Assembly (NCBI RefSeq): GCF_900106555.1
Contig: NZ_FNOE01000029.1
Location: 1-35,041, forward strand
Direction: 5' to 3'
Origin: Nitrosomonas oligotropha
GTDB taxonomy: Bacteria > Pseudomonadota > Gammaproteobacteria > Burkholderiales > Nitrosomonadaceae
DNA length: 35,041 nucleotides
Position 1 is the stretch's first letter, and each line of letters opens with the position of its first letter. The notes under the pieces were generated by a model, which had not been told where the DNA came from, did not search any database, and worked only from the letters and a program-made list of their open reading frames with translations. This document shows, piece by piece, positions 7,322 to 14,757 of this stretch. A program made the translations under genes and the position numbers.

Positions 7322-7389
7322 CGAACGAGGCATTCCAATTTGGCTTACCGCCCGCCACATTGATTAGGGGTTTGAATGAGCAAGGATGA
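7318..7389 (+). CDS. Short ORF overlapping the hoxH stop (23 codons), possible gene remnant
   Basis: An ATG overlaps the hoxH TGA (ATGA), the arrangement of translationally coupled genes. It encodes MTNEAFQFGLPPATLIRGLN and three more residues before a stop inside the next gene. FGLPPATL resembles the opening of MNT-type nucleotidyltransferase antitoxins, but the stretch is too short to be sure. It may be the 5' stump of a gene that once followed hoxH and was replaced by the AT-rich insert starting at 7376. Confidence 0.3.
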   Translation: MTNEAFQFGLPPATLIRGLNEQG

Positions 7390-7840
7390 AGAATACGTCT
7401 ATTATCAAGAATCTATAACCAGCCTAAATCGCGCTTGGAGAACTATTTGCGAGCTAGAAAATACCAAATTTGGAGGAGCCATCTGGAGCGCAGCTTACCG
7501 AATGGCTTTAATCGAGTACTGCAAACCCTTTAAAAAATCGTATGGTTCTAACAATAAAAGATACTCTCTCTACGAACCTGCACTTCCAGAACCACTGCTC
7601 CAACTTCATAAAGATATAATTAATTTACGAGATCAGGCTCTCGCACACCCGGACATAAATATTCTTGAAACTTCGATATATAGAAGTGAAAAAAACATAT
7701 CATCACTCCCGATAATAGTTTCAAAATTATATATAAACTGGCCATCCCCAACCCAGATTCGCGCATTAATAGAAGCCGTTTTAGACCAACTCTATGATTC
7801 TCAGAAACATTATGAGTCACACTATCGTCAAAACCCCTAA
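7376..7840 (+). CDS. Uncharacterised 154-residue protein with a HEPN-like RX5H motif
   Basis: A 154-residue, mostly helical protein that I cannot assign to a named family. Residues R85 to H91 in NLRDQALAHPD fit the RX4-6H signature of HEPN ribonuclease folds (AbiU2-like and related), and the surrounding helices are compatible. This is suggestive only. AGGGG five bases before the ATG supports the start. The base composition is clearly more AT-rich than the hydrogenase genes, which suggests acquisition from outside. It overlaps the short ORF at 7318 and is followed 66 bases later by another gene with a similar motif. The two may form a toxin or defence unit, but no antitoxin is evident. Confidence 0.6.
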   Translation: MSKDEEYVYYQESITSLNRAWRTICELENTKFGGAIWSAAYRMALIEYCKPFKKSYGSNNKRYSLYEPALPEPLLQLHKDIINLRDQALAHPDINILETSIYRSEKNISSLPIIVSKLYINWPSPTQIRALIEAVLDQLYDSQKHYESHYRQNP

Positions 7841-7906
7841 CAATAACAAGAAAAGAAACAGTCAAACGCTACGCGTTAGCACTGCATTTAGAGGTAGCCA
7901 CATACG

Positions 7907-8488
7907 ATGACCTGGATTACCACCTGTACCGCGCCGGACCTCGACCACCTCGACATCCCTGTCATCGCGGGCTATCTCCTAAATTTGGTGTTCACTTGTC
8001 GAGGAGGTCACAACGACCCGCAGGTTCGTTCATACGTGCATGCTTACATTTTATGTACTGACAAAGCGCTCCGCACTTATAACGCAGGCCGGTCACTTCT
8101 GCTCCAATACGCACAATCAGAAAACCGTACGGTCTTGTTGTTCGAAGGATTGGCTGATTTCGAAACGTGCATTAGCACAGTGAAGCGTTGTCTATCACTC
8201 ACGGACAAAATGGCGTCCCATCGCTTAAATCCAGGTATCGAGCGAGCGAAAAGACATCAATTCGAATCGTACCAGAAGGCGATTCGCCCAGTTCGTGATG
8301 CTATCGAACACATGGAAAAGGACATCGCCCGAGACGAAGTTACGCAAGGAACTTCTATCATGCTCGCTGTTACGAACGATGGCTCCACTTTGGAGATTGG
8401 ACAGCACCAACTTAAGTTTGCAGCGCTAGGTAATTGTCTCATCCAGCTTCATACCCTGGCACAGGCTCTTGCCTCTCGTGAACGCTAA
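7907..8488 (+). CDS. Uncharacterised 193-residue helical protein with a HEPN-like RX4H motif
   Basis: A 193-residue soluble, mainly helical protein. No signal peptide or confident membrane segment is seen. R130 to H135 in PVRDAIEHMEKDI is an RX4H motif like that of HEPN nucleases, set in a helix after a charged region. The N-terminal half has YLLNLVFTCRGGHNDPQV, which I do not recognise. TTAGAGGTAGCC lies upstream of the ATG as a weak ribosome-binding site. Its composition is closer to the host average than the preceding gene. Both are on the same strand. A HEPN assignment needs structure-based comparison; the family could instead be unrelated. Confidence 0.6.
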   Translation: MTWITTCTAPDLDHLDIPVIAGYLLNLVFTCRGGHNDPQVRSYVHAYILCTDKALRTYNAGRSLLLQYAQSENRTVLLFEGLADFETCISTVKRCLSLTDKMASHRLNPGIERAKRHQFESYQKAIRPVRDAIEHMEKDIARDEVTQGTSIMLAVTNDGSTLEIGQHQLKFAALGNCLIQLHTLAQALASRER

Positions 8489-8640
8489 ACCTCAAGAATT
8501 AATTAGATCTCACTTAATATCCAAACATGATTTGGGAAAAGTATTGAGCATGCGAACAGCATCAATACTAATGGCGAAGTAATTGGGAATGCTCAACTTT
8601 AAAACCGAGTTTTGCATTGTGCATTTTGAGTAAATCAGAT

Positions 8641-8657
8641 AGTTGCATTGAGCAACT
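8641..8657 (-). terminator. Small hairpin after the nemA-blc-DUF2905 operon
   Basis: AGTTGC and GCAACT pair around a 5-base loop directly after the stop of the DUF2905 gene. No T run follows on the minus strand, so termination efficiency is doubtful. Confidence 0.35.
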
Positions 8658-8861
8658 TCACTTCCGCAACCACCACAGTATCAGCGTCAGCACGACAGAA
8701 ATGATTAAGCCGGTCATCAGCGGAAAATGAAAGCTGAAGTTCTCGCGTTCGATATGAATATCACCCGGCAAACGGCCGAGCGGTAGTTGCGATAGCCAGG
8801 GCCATAGCAGGCCGAGCACCAGCAATAGGATTCCAAGTGTAATCAGTAATTGTTGCATCAC
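8658..8861 (-). CDS. DUF2905 small membrane protein
   Basis: A 67-residue protein with two hydrophobic helices (about 5-25 and 48-64). The intervening loop SQLPLGRLPGDIHIERENFSFHFP is the hallmark of the DUF2905 family, whose members are inner-membrane proteins of unknown function and 60-75 residues long. It is the last gene of a likely operon with blc, 29 bases behind it. The length and both helices are complete. Confidence 0.85.
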   Translation of the reverse strand: MMQQLLITLGILLLVLGLLWPWLSQLPLGRLPGDIHIERENFSFHFPLMTGLIISVVLTLILWWLRK

Positions 8862-8890
8862 ATGAATTCAATCCACATCGCAAATTTGAG

Positions 8891-9406
8891 TTAGTCCTGT
8901 TTTGGAAAAATCAGCTTGTCCGTTGCAAAACCAAGTTCTGCGGCTTTTTGCATGAAGCGGTCGCGCAGTTCATCGCTAACCACCGGTGTTCTTGCCAGCA
9001 ACCACAAATATGATTTATCGTAGCTGGTGACGAAGGTGTATTGATAGTCTTCCTTATCCAGTTCAAACACGATGTAAGCGCCATAAAACGGGCCGAAGAA
9101 GGAAACTTTCAGAAAGCCTTGCTGTGGATCACTGACGAAGTACGCTTTGCCTTCCGCTTCTTTCCACTTGTTCTCCGCCGTTGAAAAACCCTTGTTAATG
9201 ACTCTAACACCGCCATCGTCGCGCAGGAAGTATTCCGCCGTCACGTTGTCGAGTCCACGTTCAAACGAATGGTCGAGCCGGGCGATTTCGTACCATTTTC
9301 CCAGATATTTGTTGAGTTCAAAGCCGTCAACCGGCGCAACATTCTGCGGAATCGACAAGCACCCGCTGAGTGCAGCGCAGAGAAAAATAATGGATAGTAG
9401 CCGCAT
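8891..9406 (-). CDS. blc: Outer-membrane lipocalin lipoprotein Blc
   Basis: A 171-residue lipocalin. The lipobox LSGC places the lipidated Cys at residue 16, after a hydrophobic signal, so the mature protein is a lipoprotein, usually of the outer membrane. The lipocalin signature GKWYEIARLDHSFERGL follows at about 36-52. Strand blocks with DNVTAEYFLRDDGGVRVINKG and YLWLLARTPVVSDELRDRF match Blc. The family binds lysophospholipids or fatty acids and responds to envelope stress. It begins nine bases after the nemA stop, so the two are co-transcribed. Confidence 0.92.
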   Translation of the reverse strand: MRLLSIIFLCAALSGCLSIPQNVAPVDGFELNKYLGKWYEIARLDHSFERGLDNVTAEYFLRDDGGVRVINKGFSTAENKWKEAEGKAYFVSDPQQGFLKVSFFGPFYGAYIVFELDKEDYQYTFVTSYDKSYLWLLARTPVVSDELRDRFMQKAAELGFATDKLIFPKQD

Positions 9407-9415
9407 TTTATGTTC

Positions 9416-10489
9416 TCACGAAGTGGTTAATGCCGGGTAATCGATATAGCCTTTTGCGTCCCACGTATAAAACCTGGCCGGATTGGGCGGATTGAGCGCT
9501 GCGCCGGTTTTGATCCGCGCCGGTAAGTCGGGGTTCGCGAGGAAACTGGTGCCGAAAGCCACGGCGTCTACTTTTCCGGCAGCGATTTCCCTGTCTGCTT
9601 CTTCGCCGCTGTAAGCCATATTGCCGATCAGCACGCCTCTGTAATGCTGGCGAACCGGCGTCATGACATCACCATTTTGCTGTTGAAAAAGATCACCACG
9701 CATCACATGCAGATAAGCAAGGTTATAGTCGTTGAGGCGAATGGCAAGCCAGGCGGATAATCCGGCCGGATCGCTGTCGATCATGCTGTTGTAGCTGTTC
9801 AGCGGCGAAATGCGCAACCCAACCCGTTCGCTGCCCCACACAGCGCTAACCGCTTCGAGCACTTCCAAGGTCAACCGTGCGCGATTTTCAATCGAACCGC
9901 CATAAGGCCCGCTGCGTTTGTTTGCGCCATCGCGCAAAAATTCATCCAGCAGATAACCATTCGCGCCATGGATTTCAATACCATCAAAGCCCGCAGCTTT
10001 GGCATTTTCTGCGGCCTTCTTGAATCCATAGACTATGCCCGGCAATTCATCGTCACGCAGTTCTCGTGGAATAACATAAGGCTTTTTTCCCTCTGGCGTA
10101 CGTGCTTCATTATTGGTGATGGCGATCGGACTAGGCGCAACCGGCTGCGCGCCGCGATTGAGCAATGGATGGCAAGCTCTGCCGCCATGCCAGAGTTGCA
10201 GAAAAATTCTGCCACCGGCGGCATGCACCGCATCGGTGACCAATTTCCAGCCGACCACTTGCGCTTCGGAATAAACGCCCGGTTCTTTCCAAAACGCTGA
10301 GTTACCTTCGATCGCCATCGTCGCCTCGGCAATGATCAACCCGGCGCTTGCCCGTTGCGTGTAGTACTCCGCCATCATGGCATTCGGAAGATGCTCGTCG
10401 CCTGCGCGGCAGCGCGTTAGCGGCGCCATGAAAATACGGTTCGGTACAGTCAGCGCGCCCAGTTTGAGCGGTGAAAATAGCGTAGTCAT
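9416..10489 (-). CDS. nemA: Old yellow enzyme family alkene reductase (NemA-like)
   Basis: A 357-residue FMN-dependent ene-reductase that reduces activated C=C bonds (N-ethylmaleimide, enones, nitro-esters) with NAD(P)H. The TIM-barrel motifs are present: PNRIFMAPLTRCRAG near the FMN site, LQLWHGGRA, GFDGIEIHGANGYLLDEFL, and GPYGGSIENRARLTLEV. The usual end, FYTWDAKGYIDYP, is also there. AGGAG lies nine bases before the ATG. It heads the operon with blc and the DUF2905 gene. A perfect 22-bp palindrome 77 bases upstream could be its operator, since relatives are controlled by TetR-type NemR. No regulator gene is nearby. Confidence 0.9.
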   Translation of the reverse strand: MTTLFSPLKLGALTVPNRIFMAPLTRCRAGDEHLPNAMMAEYYTQRASAGLIIAEATMAIEGNSAFWKEPGVYSEAQVVGWKLVTDAVHAAGGRIFLQLWHGGRACHPLLNRGAQPVAPSPIAITNNEARTPEGKKPYVIPRELRDDELPGIVYGFKKAAENAKAAGFDGIEIHGANGYLLDEFLRDGANKRSGPYGGSIENRARLTLEVLEAVSAVWGSERVGLRISPLNSYNSMIDSDPAGLSAWLAIRLNDYNLAYLHVMRGDLFQQQNGDVMTPVRQHYRGVLIGNMAYSGEEADREIAAGKVDAVAFGTSFLANPDLPARIKTGAALNPPNPARFYTWDAKGYIDYPALTTS

Positions 10490-10565
10490 CCACTAAATCT
10501 CCTGAAATATTCAATAGAAATCATTCTAGCGTAATTTGATGCGTTACATTTTTACTGTTTTTTGA

Positions 10566-10587
10566 AAATTCTTTTTAAAAAGAATTT
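10566..10587. promoter_or_regulatory. Perfect 22-bp palindrome, candidate operator
   Basis: The two halves AAATTCTTTTT and AAAAAGAATTT are exact reverse complements with no spacer. The site lies 77 bases upstream of nemA and 158 bases before the plus-strand gene at 10745. It is AT-rich, so partly favoured by composition, but 11 consecutive matched pairs suggest a dimeric regulator site. Confidence 0.45.
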
Positions 10588-10637
10588 CCTTATTTTTCAG
10601 TGAGAAAATAAAAATACATAATCTAAAAAAGGGGATT

Positions 10638-10676
10638 TGTGAATTAAATGTGAAATAAGTGTGAACTTTCTGTGAA
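10638..10676 (+). promoter_or_regulatory. Four TGTGAA direct repeats at exact 11-bp spacing
   Basis: TGTGAA occurs at 10638, 10649, 10660 and 10671, each separated by five variable bases (TTAAA, ATAAG, CTTTC). The 11-bp period places all copies on one face of the helix. This is the geometry of tandem sites for OmpR/PhoB-type response regulators; the Pho box repeats at 11 bp. The hexamer differs from the PhoB TGTCA core, so the regulator is unknown. The array ends 68 bases before the ATG of the small membrane-protein gene at 10745, the position expected for an activator. Confidence 0.7.
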
Positions 10677-10744
10677 GATTGCTATCGAATTGCCGTAAAC
10701 GCTTTTTCAAACAACTTCAATAAATTTCAAATAAGGAAATTCTC

Positions 10745-10963
10745 ATGAAAACAGGACATATTTTTATTATTTCGGCATTGGTCATCAGCACCACATTCTT
10801 TGGTGTTTTGTCGATGTTTAATTTACCGGAATCAGCAACCGAATGGGTTATCTCCGACATCATTCTTGGTACGATTCTGTACGTAAACTATTTGGTCATT
10901 GCCATGGCAGCAAGTTCAACCAAAACTAAAACCCATTACTCGAGCAAAAAAGTTACCGCGTAA
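10745..10963 (+). CDS. Small two-helix membrane protein, unknown
   Basis: A 72-residue protein with two predicted membrane helices (about 5-24 and 36-56) and a short basic tail (KTKTHYSSKKVTA). The loop LPESATEW lies between the helices. I do not recognise a family. AAGGAAATTCTC before the ATG is a good ribosome-binding site. It stands alone, preceded by the phased TGTGAA array and followed by a 17-bp terminator stem, so it is a strongly delimited single-gene unit and probably conditionally expressed. Confidence 0.75.
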   Translation: MKTGHIFIISALVISTTFFGVLSMFNLPESATEWVISDIILGTILYVNYLVIAMAASSTKTKTHYSSKKVTA

Positions 10964-10979
10964 GACTCTCACTCTCTCC

Positions 10980-11018
10980 AAAAATGGGGTTAAGGCTCTC
11001 CGCCTTAACCCCATTTTT
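10980..11018 (+). terminator. Strong intrinsic terminator
   Basis: A perfect 17-bp stem has arms at 10980-10996 and 11002-11018. It runs from AAAAA through GGGGTTAAGGC, has a 5-base loop TCTCC, and ends in a T run on the plus strand. The A run on the other arm makes it usable from the minus direction too, although the convergent gene ends at 11049. Confidence 0.9.
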
Positions 11019-11048
11019 ATTCGGCTGCCAAGACCGGTCTTTTCACGA

Positions 11049-12014
11049 TCAGAGCTGTTTGAAACGCTCCGTCGGTTGATCGAGCCAATGAATCAATCCT
11101 TGTGCATTCAGACGGATGTCCGAGCGCAGAAGCTCATCAATCGCATCCAACGGCAACCGGCAACCCTGCTGTGTCAGCCGTTGCAACAAGATTTCCCGTA
11201 AAGCTTTTGAAATGACCGCTTGGCGGTCTTCATCATTTTTTGCGCGTTGTGCAATGTCGACATGCGCATCGAGCAATTCATGCAGGGATTGCGCATGGCA
11301 CGCCAAATTACCGATCTGGCTATAGTGGGTCAGGTAAGCGTGACGCGGCTGATAGCGCATGATGCGGTCAATTGAAGCGTGCGCTGCGGCAGGATCGAAT
11401 TGCACCGGCGAAGTGGTCGGAAAAACAAATTCCAAACCATCGACGTCGAATTCCCGGTACGAAACACCGAATGTATCGCCGGTGAAAAAAGACTGGCTGC
11501 GCTCATCGAAGATGCAATTATGGTGGCGCGCATGCCCCGGTGTATCGAGAAATAGCAACGACCGGCCATTCAGATCGATGCGGCTTTCATCGGGTGCCTC
11601 GATAATCCGCGCGGCGTCGATCGGATAGATCTCACCGTACACGCGCTTAAATTCAGCCTCGCCATAAACCCCCATGGCGCCAGCGACTAGCCGCGCCGGA
11701 TTCGCCATATGGCTCGCGCCGCGCGGATGCACGACCAGTTTGGCATTGGGGAAAAGACGCATGCATTCACTCGCGCCACCGGCATGATCCAGATGGATAT
11801 GCGTCAAGATAACATAAGCGACATCTTCGATGGCAATGTTCTTGTGTTCGAGCGACGCGATGACACCGGGAATGGAAAACGAGGTGCCGGTATCCACCAG
11901 CGCGGCCACGCCTTTTTCGACAATCAGGTGAATCGCCGCGCGTTTGGGGCGGTGAAACTGCGCATCAATGGCACTGATGCCATGTTCATAATCAATAACA
12001 AGCGGTAATGACAT
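11049..12014 (-). CDS. MBL-fold metallo-hydrolase
   Basis: A 321-residue metallo-beta-lactamase-fold enzyme. The metal site is shown by THIHLDHAGG (H72, H74, D76, H77), PGHARHHNCIF with the next His, and TGDTFGVSYREF with the bridging Asp. The C-terminal third is a helical extension (ALREILLQRLTQQGCRLPLDAI). The substrate cannot be told from sequence: the fold covers glyoxalase II-like thioesterases, lactonases and phosphodiesterases. It lies 44 bases downstream of acs on the same strand, so co-transcription with acetate activation is possible. Confidence 0.85.
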   Translation of the reverse strand: MSLPLVIDYEHGISAIDAQFHRPKRAAIHLIVEKGVAALVDTGTSFSIPGVIASLEHKNIAIEDVAYVILTHIHLDHAGGASECMRLFPNAKLVVHPRGASHMANPARLVAGAMGVYGEAEFKRVYGEIYPIDAARIIEAPDESRIDLNGRSLLFLDTPGHARHHNCIFDERSQSFFTGDTFGVSYREFDVDGLEFVFPTTSPVQFDPAAAHASIDRIMRYQPRHAYLTHYSQIGNLACHAQSLHELLDAHVDIAQRAKNDEDRQAVISKALREILLQRLTQQGCRLPLDAIDELLRSDIRLNAQGLIHWLDQPTERFKQL

Positions 12015-12058
12015 ATTGTTCCGGTTTTTTCTCGAACCTTAAAAGGTAATGTTGGATG

Positions 12059-14029
12059 TTATTTGGACGGATATTTTAACTGTTCCAGGATAGCTGGGTT
12101 TTCCAGCGTGGAAATATCCTGCGTGATTTCCTCGCCTTTGGCGAGCGTGCGCAATAACCGGCGCATGATTTTACCCGACCGGGTTTTGGGCAGATTTTCT
12201 CCGAAACGGATTTCGTCGGGCTTGGCAATCGGGCCGATCTCCTTCGCCACCCAGTCACGCAAAGTATCCGTAATTCGCGCCACTTCTTCACCGTGCGGAT
12301 ATTTGCCTTTTAATACGACAAACGCAATTACCGCTTCGCCTTTGATCTCATGCGGCTTGCCAACGACCGCCGCTTCCGCAACCAAAGGATGAGCCACCAA
12401 TGCCGATTCAATTTCCATCGTGCCCAGGCGATGCCCGGAAACGTTCAACACGTCATCGATACGCCCCATGATCCAGAAGTATCCGTCTTTATCGCGGTAA
12501 GCGGAATCGCCCGCCAGATAATATTTTCCATGACCGGTATCTTCGGGAAAATAGGCTTTTTTGAAACGTTCCGGATCACCCCAAAGTGTACGGATTTGCG
12601 AAGGAAAAGGCTTTTTGATCACCAGGAAACCGCCCTTACCGTTTTCGACCTCATGACCGGCCTCATCGACAATCGCCGCGAAAATTCCAGGCAACGGAAA
12701 CGTGCAGGAACCGGGCTTAAGTGCAACTGCACCCGGTGTGGGCGCAATCATATGGCAGCCGGTCTCCGTCTGCCACCAGGTATCGACAATGGGGCAACGC
12801 GACCGCCCTACTTTTTCATAAAACCACATCCAGGCTTCCGGATTGATCGGTTCACCGACCGACCCCAGTAACCGTAACGACGACAGATCGTATTGTGCGG
12901 GCAAATCGCCGCCTAATTTGATCAACGAGCGGATCGCCGTGGGCGCGGTATAAAAGGTTGTCACTTGATGCTTCTGAATGATTTCCCAGAAACGCCCGGC
13001 ATGCGGATACGTGGGAATTCCCTCAAAAATCACTTGAGTCGCCCCCATGGCCAAGGGTCCGTACGTGACATAGCTATGACCGGTGATCCAGCCGACATCG
13101 GCCGTACACCAAAAAATATCCGTAGGTTTATAGTCAAAAATCCATTGCATGCTGACGATAGCACCCAGCAAATAACCCGCGCTGGAATGCTGAACGCCCT
13201 TGGGTTTACCGGTCGATCCGGAGGTATACAGCGTAAACAAAGGATGCTCGGCGTCAACCCATTCCGGTTCACACTCGCTACCGGCGTTCTGTGTAATCTC
13301 ATGCCACCAGACATCGCGCGGCGGGTTAAATGGAATTTCCCCGCCGGTACGTTGATACACCACAATCGATTGAACCGATGTTGTGTCGCTCATGCGCATG
13401 GCTTCGTCAACGGTGGCTTTGAGCGGATGATGCTTGCCGCCGCGTACCTGCTCATCGGCTGTAATAATGGCTACAGCACCGGCATCGTGAATGCGCTCGT
13501 GCAGACTCTTAGCGGAGAAACCGCCGAACACCACGGAGTGAATCGCACCGATACGGGCGCAAGCTTGCATGGCGACCACCGCCTCAATGCGCATCGGCAT
13601 ATAAATAACGACCCGGTCACCTTTCTTGATATTGCGTGCTTTCAGTGCATTGGCGAGCTGGCAAACCCGCTGATGGAGGTCACGGTAGGTCGACCGTATC
13701 ACCTCGCCGTCGTCGGACTCAAAAATAATGGCGACTTTATCCGCTTGGGTAGCCAGATGCCGGTCCAGGCAGTTATACGAAACGTTTAATTCGCCGTCGG
13801 CGAACCATTTGTAAAACGGCGCATTACGATCATCCAGTATTTGTGTGAAAGGCTTATGCCAAAGAATCCGCTCTTTCGCCCGTTTGGCCCAGAAATGCTG
13901 GTAATCCTGTTCGGCCTCCGCACACAAAGCTTGATAGGCTTGAAAGCTGGATACATTGGCTTGGCTAGAAAATTCGTCAGAGGGCGGAAAAATACGGGTT
14001 TCATTTAAAACTGATTCAATCGTCGACAT
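12059..14029 (-). CDS. acs: Acetyl-CoA synthetase
   Basis: A 656-residue AMP-forming acetate-CoA ligase that makes acetyl-CoA from acetate, ATP and CoA via acetyl-adenylate. The adenylate-forming motifs are complete: [12 protein letters not shown] (P-loop-like A3), [44 protein letters not shown] (hinge) and [12 protein letters not shown]620 is the catalytic Lys that is usually regulated by acetylation. The length matches the family. The start [14 protein letters not shown] has GGAGATATTGC just upstream. It permits acetate salvage; no pta-ackA is in view. Confidence 0.95.
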   Translation of the reverse strand: MSTIESVLNETRIFPPSDEFSSQANVSSFQAYQALCAEAEQDYQHFWAKRAKERILWHKPFTQILDDRNAPFYKWFADGELNVSYNCLDRHLATQADKVAIIFESDDGEVIRSTYRDLHQRVCQLANALKARNIKKGDRVVIYMPMRIEAVVAMQACARIGAIHSVVFGGFSAKSLHERIHDAGAVAIITADEQVRGGKHHPLKATVDEAMRMSDTTSVQSIVVYQRTGGEIPFNPPRDVWWHEITQNAGSECEPEWVDAEHPLFTLYTSGSTGKPKGVQHSSAGYLLGAIVSMQWIFDYKPTDIFWCTADVGWITGHSYVTYGPLAMGATQVIFEGIPTYPHAGRFWEIIQKHQVTTFYTAPTAIRSLIKLGGDLPAQYDLSSLRLLGSVGEPINPEAWMWFYEKVGRSRCPIVDTWWQTETGCHMIAPTPGAVALKPGSCTFPLPGIFAAIVDEAGHEVENGKGGFLVIKKPFPSQIRTLWGDPERFKKAYFPEDTGHGKYYLAGDSAYRDKDGYFWIMGRIDDVLNVSGHRLGTMEIESALVAHPLVAEAAVVGKPHEIKGEAVIAFVVLKGKYPHGEEVARITDTLRDWVAKEIGPIAKPDEIRFGENLPKTRSGKIMRRLLRTLAKGEEITQDISTLENPAILEQLKYPSK

Positions 14030-14304
14030 GCAATATCTCCGGTATTCATTCGTTCAATACACTGAGACAGAATTGTATCATTGGCTCCAGGCACCTTATA
14101 CTTCTTAATTTCAGACACGTTAAAAACTGCGACCTCAAAATATCATTAAACAGGCTATTCAGAGAGTGCTGGCAAAGCACTGAAAATCGCTGAAAATATT
14201 ACCTTTGGCGAAAGTTTATGTTTCCTATTTCGCAAATATTTGTTAAAATAAAATCAATAAATTCGATGGGCTTTTTCAGCTCATTTTTTATTTGTGGTGG
14301 AGCT
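14030..14304. other. Divergent intergenic region between acs and rimP
   Basis: The region holds the start-side sequences of acs (minus) and the rimP operon (plus). An AT-rich block (TTGTTAAAATAAAATC, about 14240-14255) could hold a -10 element, but I do not see a convincing -35. A terminator-like hairpin occurs just before rimP and is listed separately. Confidence 0.5.
14266..14289 (+). terminator. Terminator-like leader hairpin before rimP (candidate attenuator)
   Basis: ATGGGCT pairs with AGCTCAT (one G-T pair, 5-base loop) and is followed by six T. It lies between the presumed promoter and the rimP ATG at 14305, so it would act inside the operon leader. Premature terminators ahead of rimP-nusA are known in other proteobacteria, and NusA and related factors influence such sites. 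Its function here is inferred. Confidence 0.55.
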
Positions 14305-14733
14305 ATGGTATTAGAAGAATTATTGGAATCCACTCTACAAGGAATGGGTTACGAGTTGGTTGAAGTAGAACGGCTAGCACACAACAAATTATTAAGAATA
14401 TTTGTCGATAAAGAGGGCGGTATTAACATTGATGACTGCGTAGCAATCAGCAATCATCTCAGTCGGTTGTTTGCAGTTGAGAACATCGATTATGGCCGAT
14501 TGGAAGTGTCATCGCCCGGATTAGACAGGCCGTTGCGGAAAGAAGCGGATTTTATCCGTTTCAAAGGAGAAACGGTCAAACTAAAACTGCGCATCCCGGT
14601 TCAGGGGCAACGGAATTTTGTGGGAGTTTTGCGGGAAATAAATAATGGCATAATAAAACTGGAAAGCGAAGGAAAGTTGTTTGATCTTGAATTGAGTAAT
14701 CTTGGAAAAGCGCGTTTGGTTCCAAAATTGTAG
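14305..14733 (+). CDS. rimP: Ribosome maturation factor RimP
   Basis: A 142-residue factor for 30S subunit assembly. The core motifs are [42 protein letters not shown] and [18 protein letters not shown], followed by an SH3-like C-terminal domain. A longer frame opens at 14218, but its 29 extra residues ([12 protein letters not shown]...) cover the leader hairpin and are unlike RimP. I therefore start at 14305 (MVLEELLE), with GTGGTGGAG just before it. It leads nusA-infB-rbfA-truB, a classic operon that links ribosome assembly, initiation and transcription. Confidence 0.93.
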   Translation: MVLEELLESTLQGMGYELVEVERLAHNKLLRIFVDKEGGINIDDCVAISNHLSRLFAVENIDYGRLEVSSPGLDRPLRKEADFIRFKGETVKLKLRIPVQGQRNFVGVLREINNGIIKLESEGKLFDLELSNLGKARLVPKL

Positions 14734-14757
14734 GTATATAGATTTGGCTGGAGGACT

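Noticed and set aside
12965..13789. 274-codon ORF opposite acs
   Set aside because: It is antisense to a complete acetyl-CoA synthetase with all motifs.
14218..14304. 29-residue N-terminal extension of RimP
   Set aside because: It translates the leader hairpin, is hydrophobic and is unlike RimP. The ATG at 14305 gives the family start.
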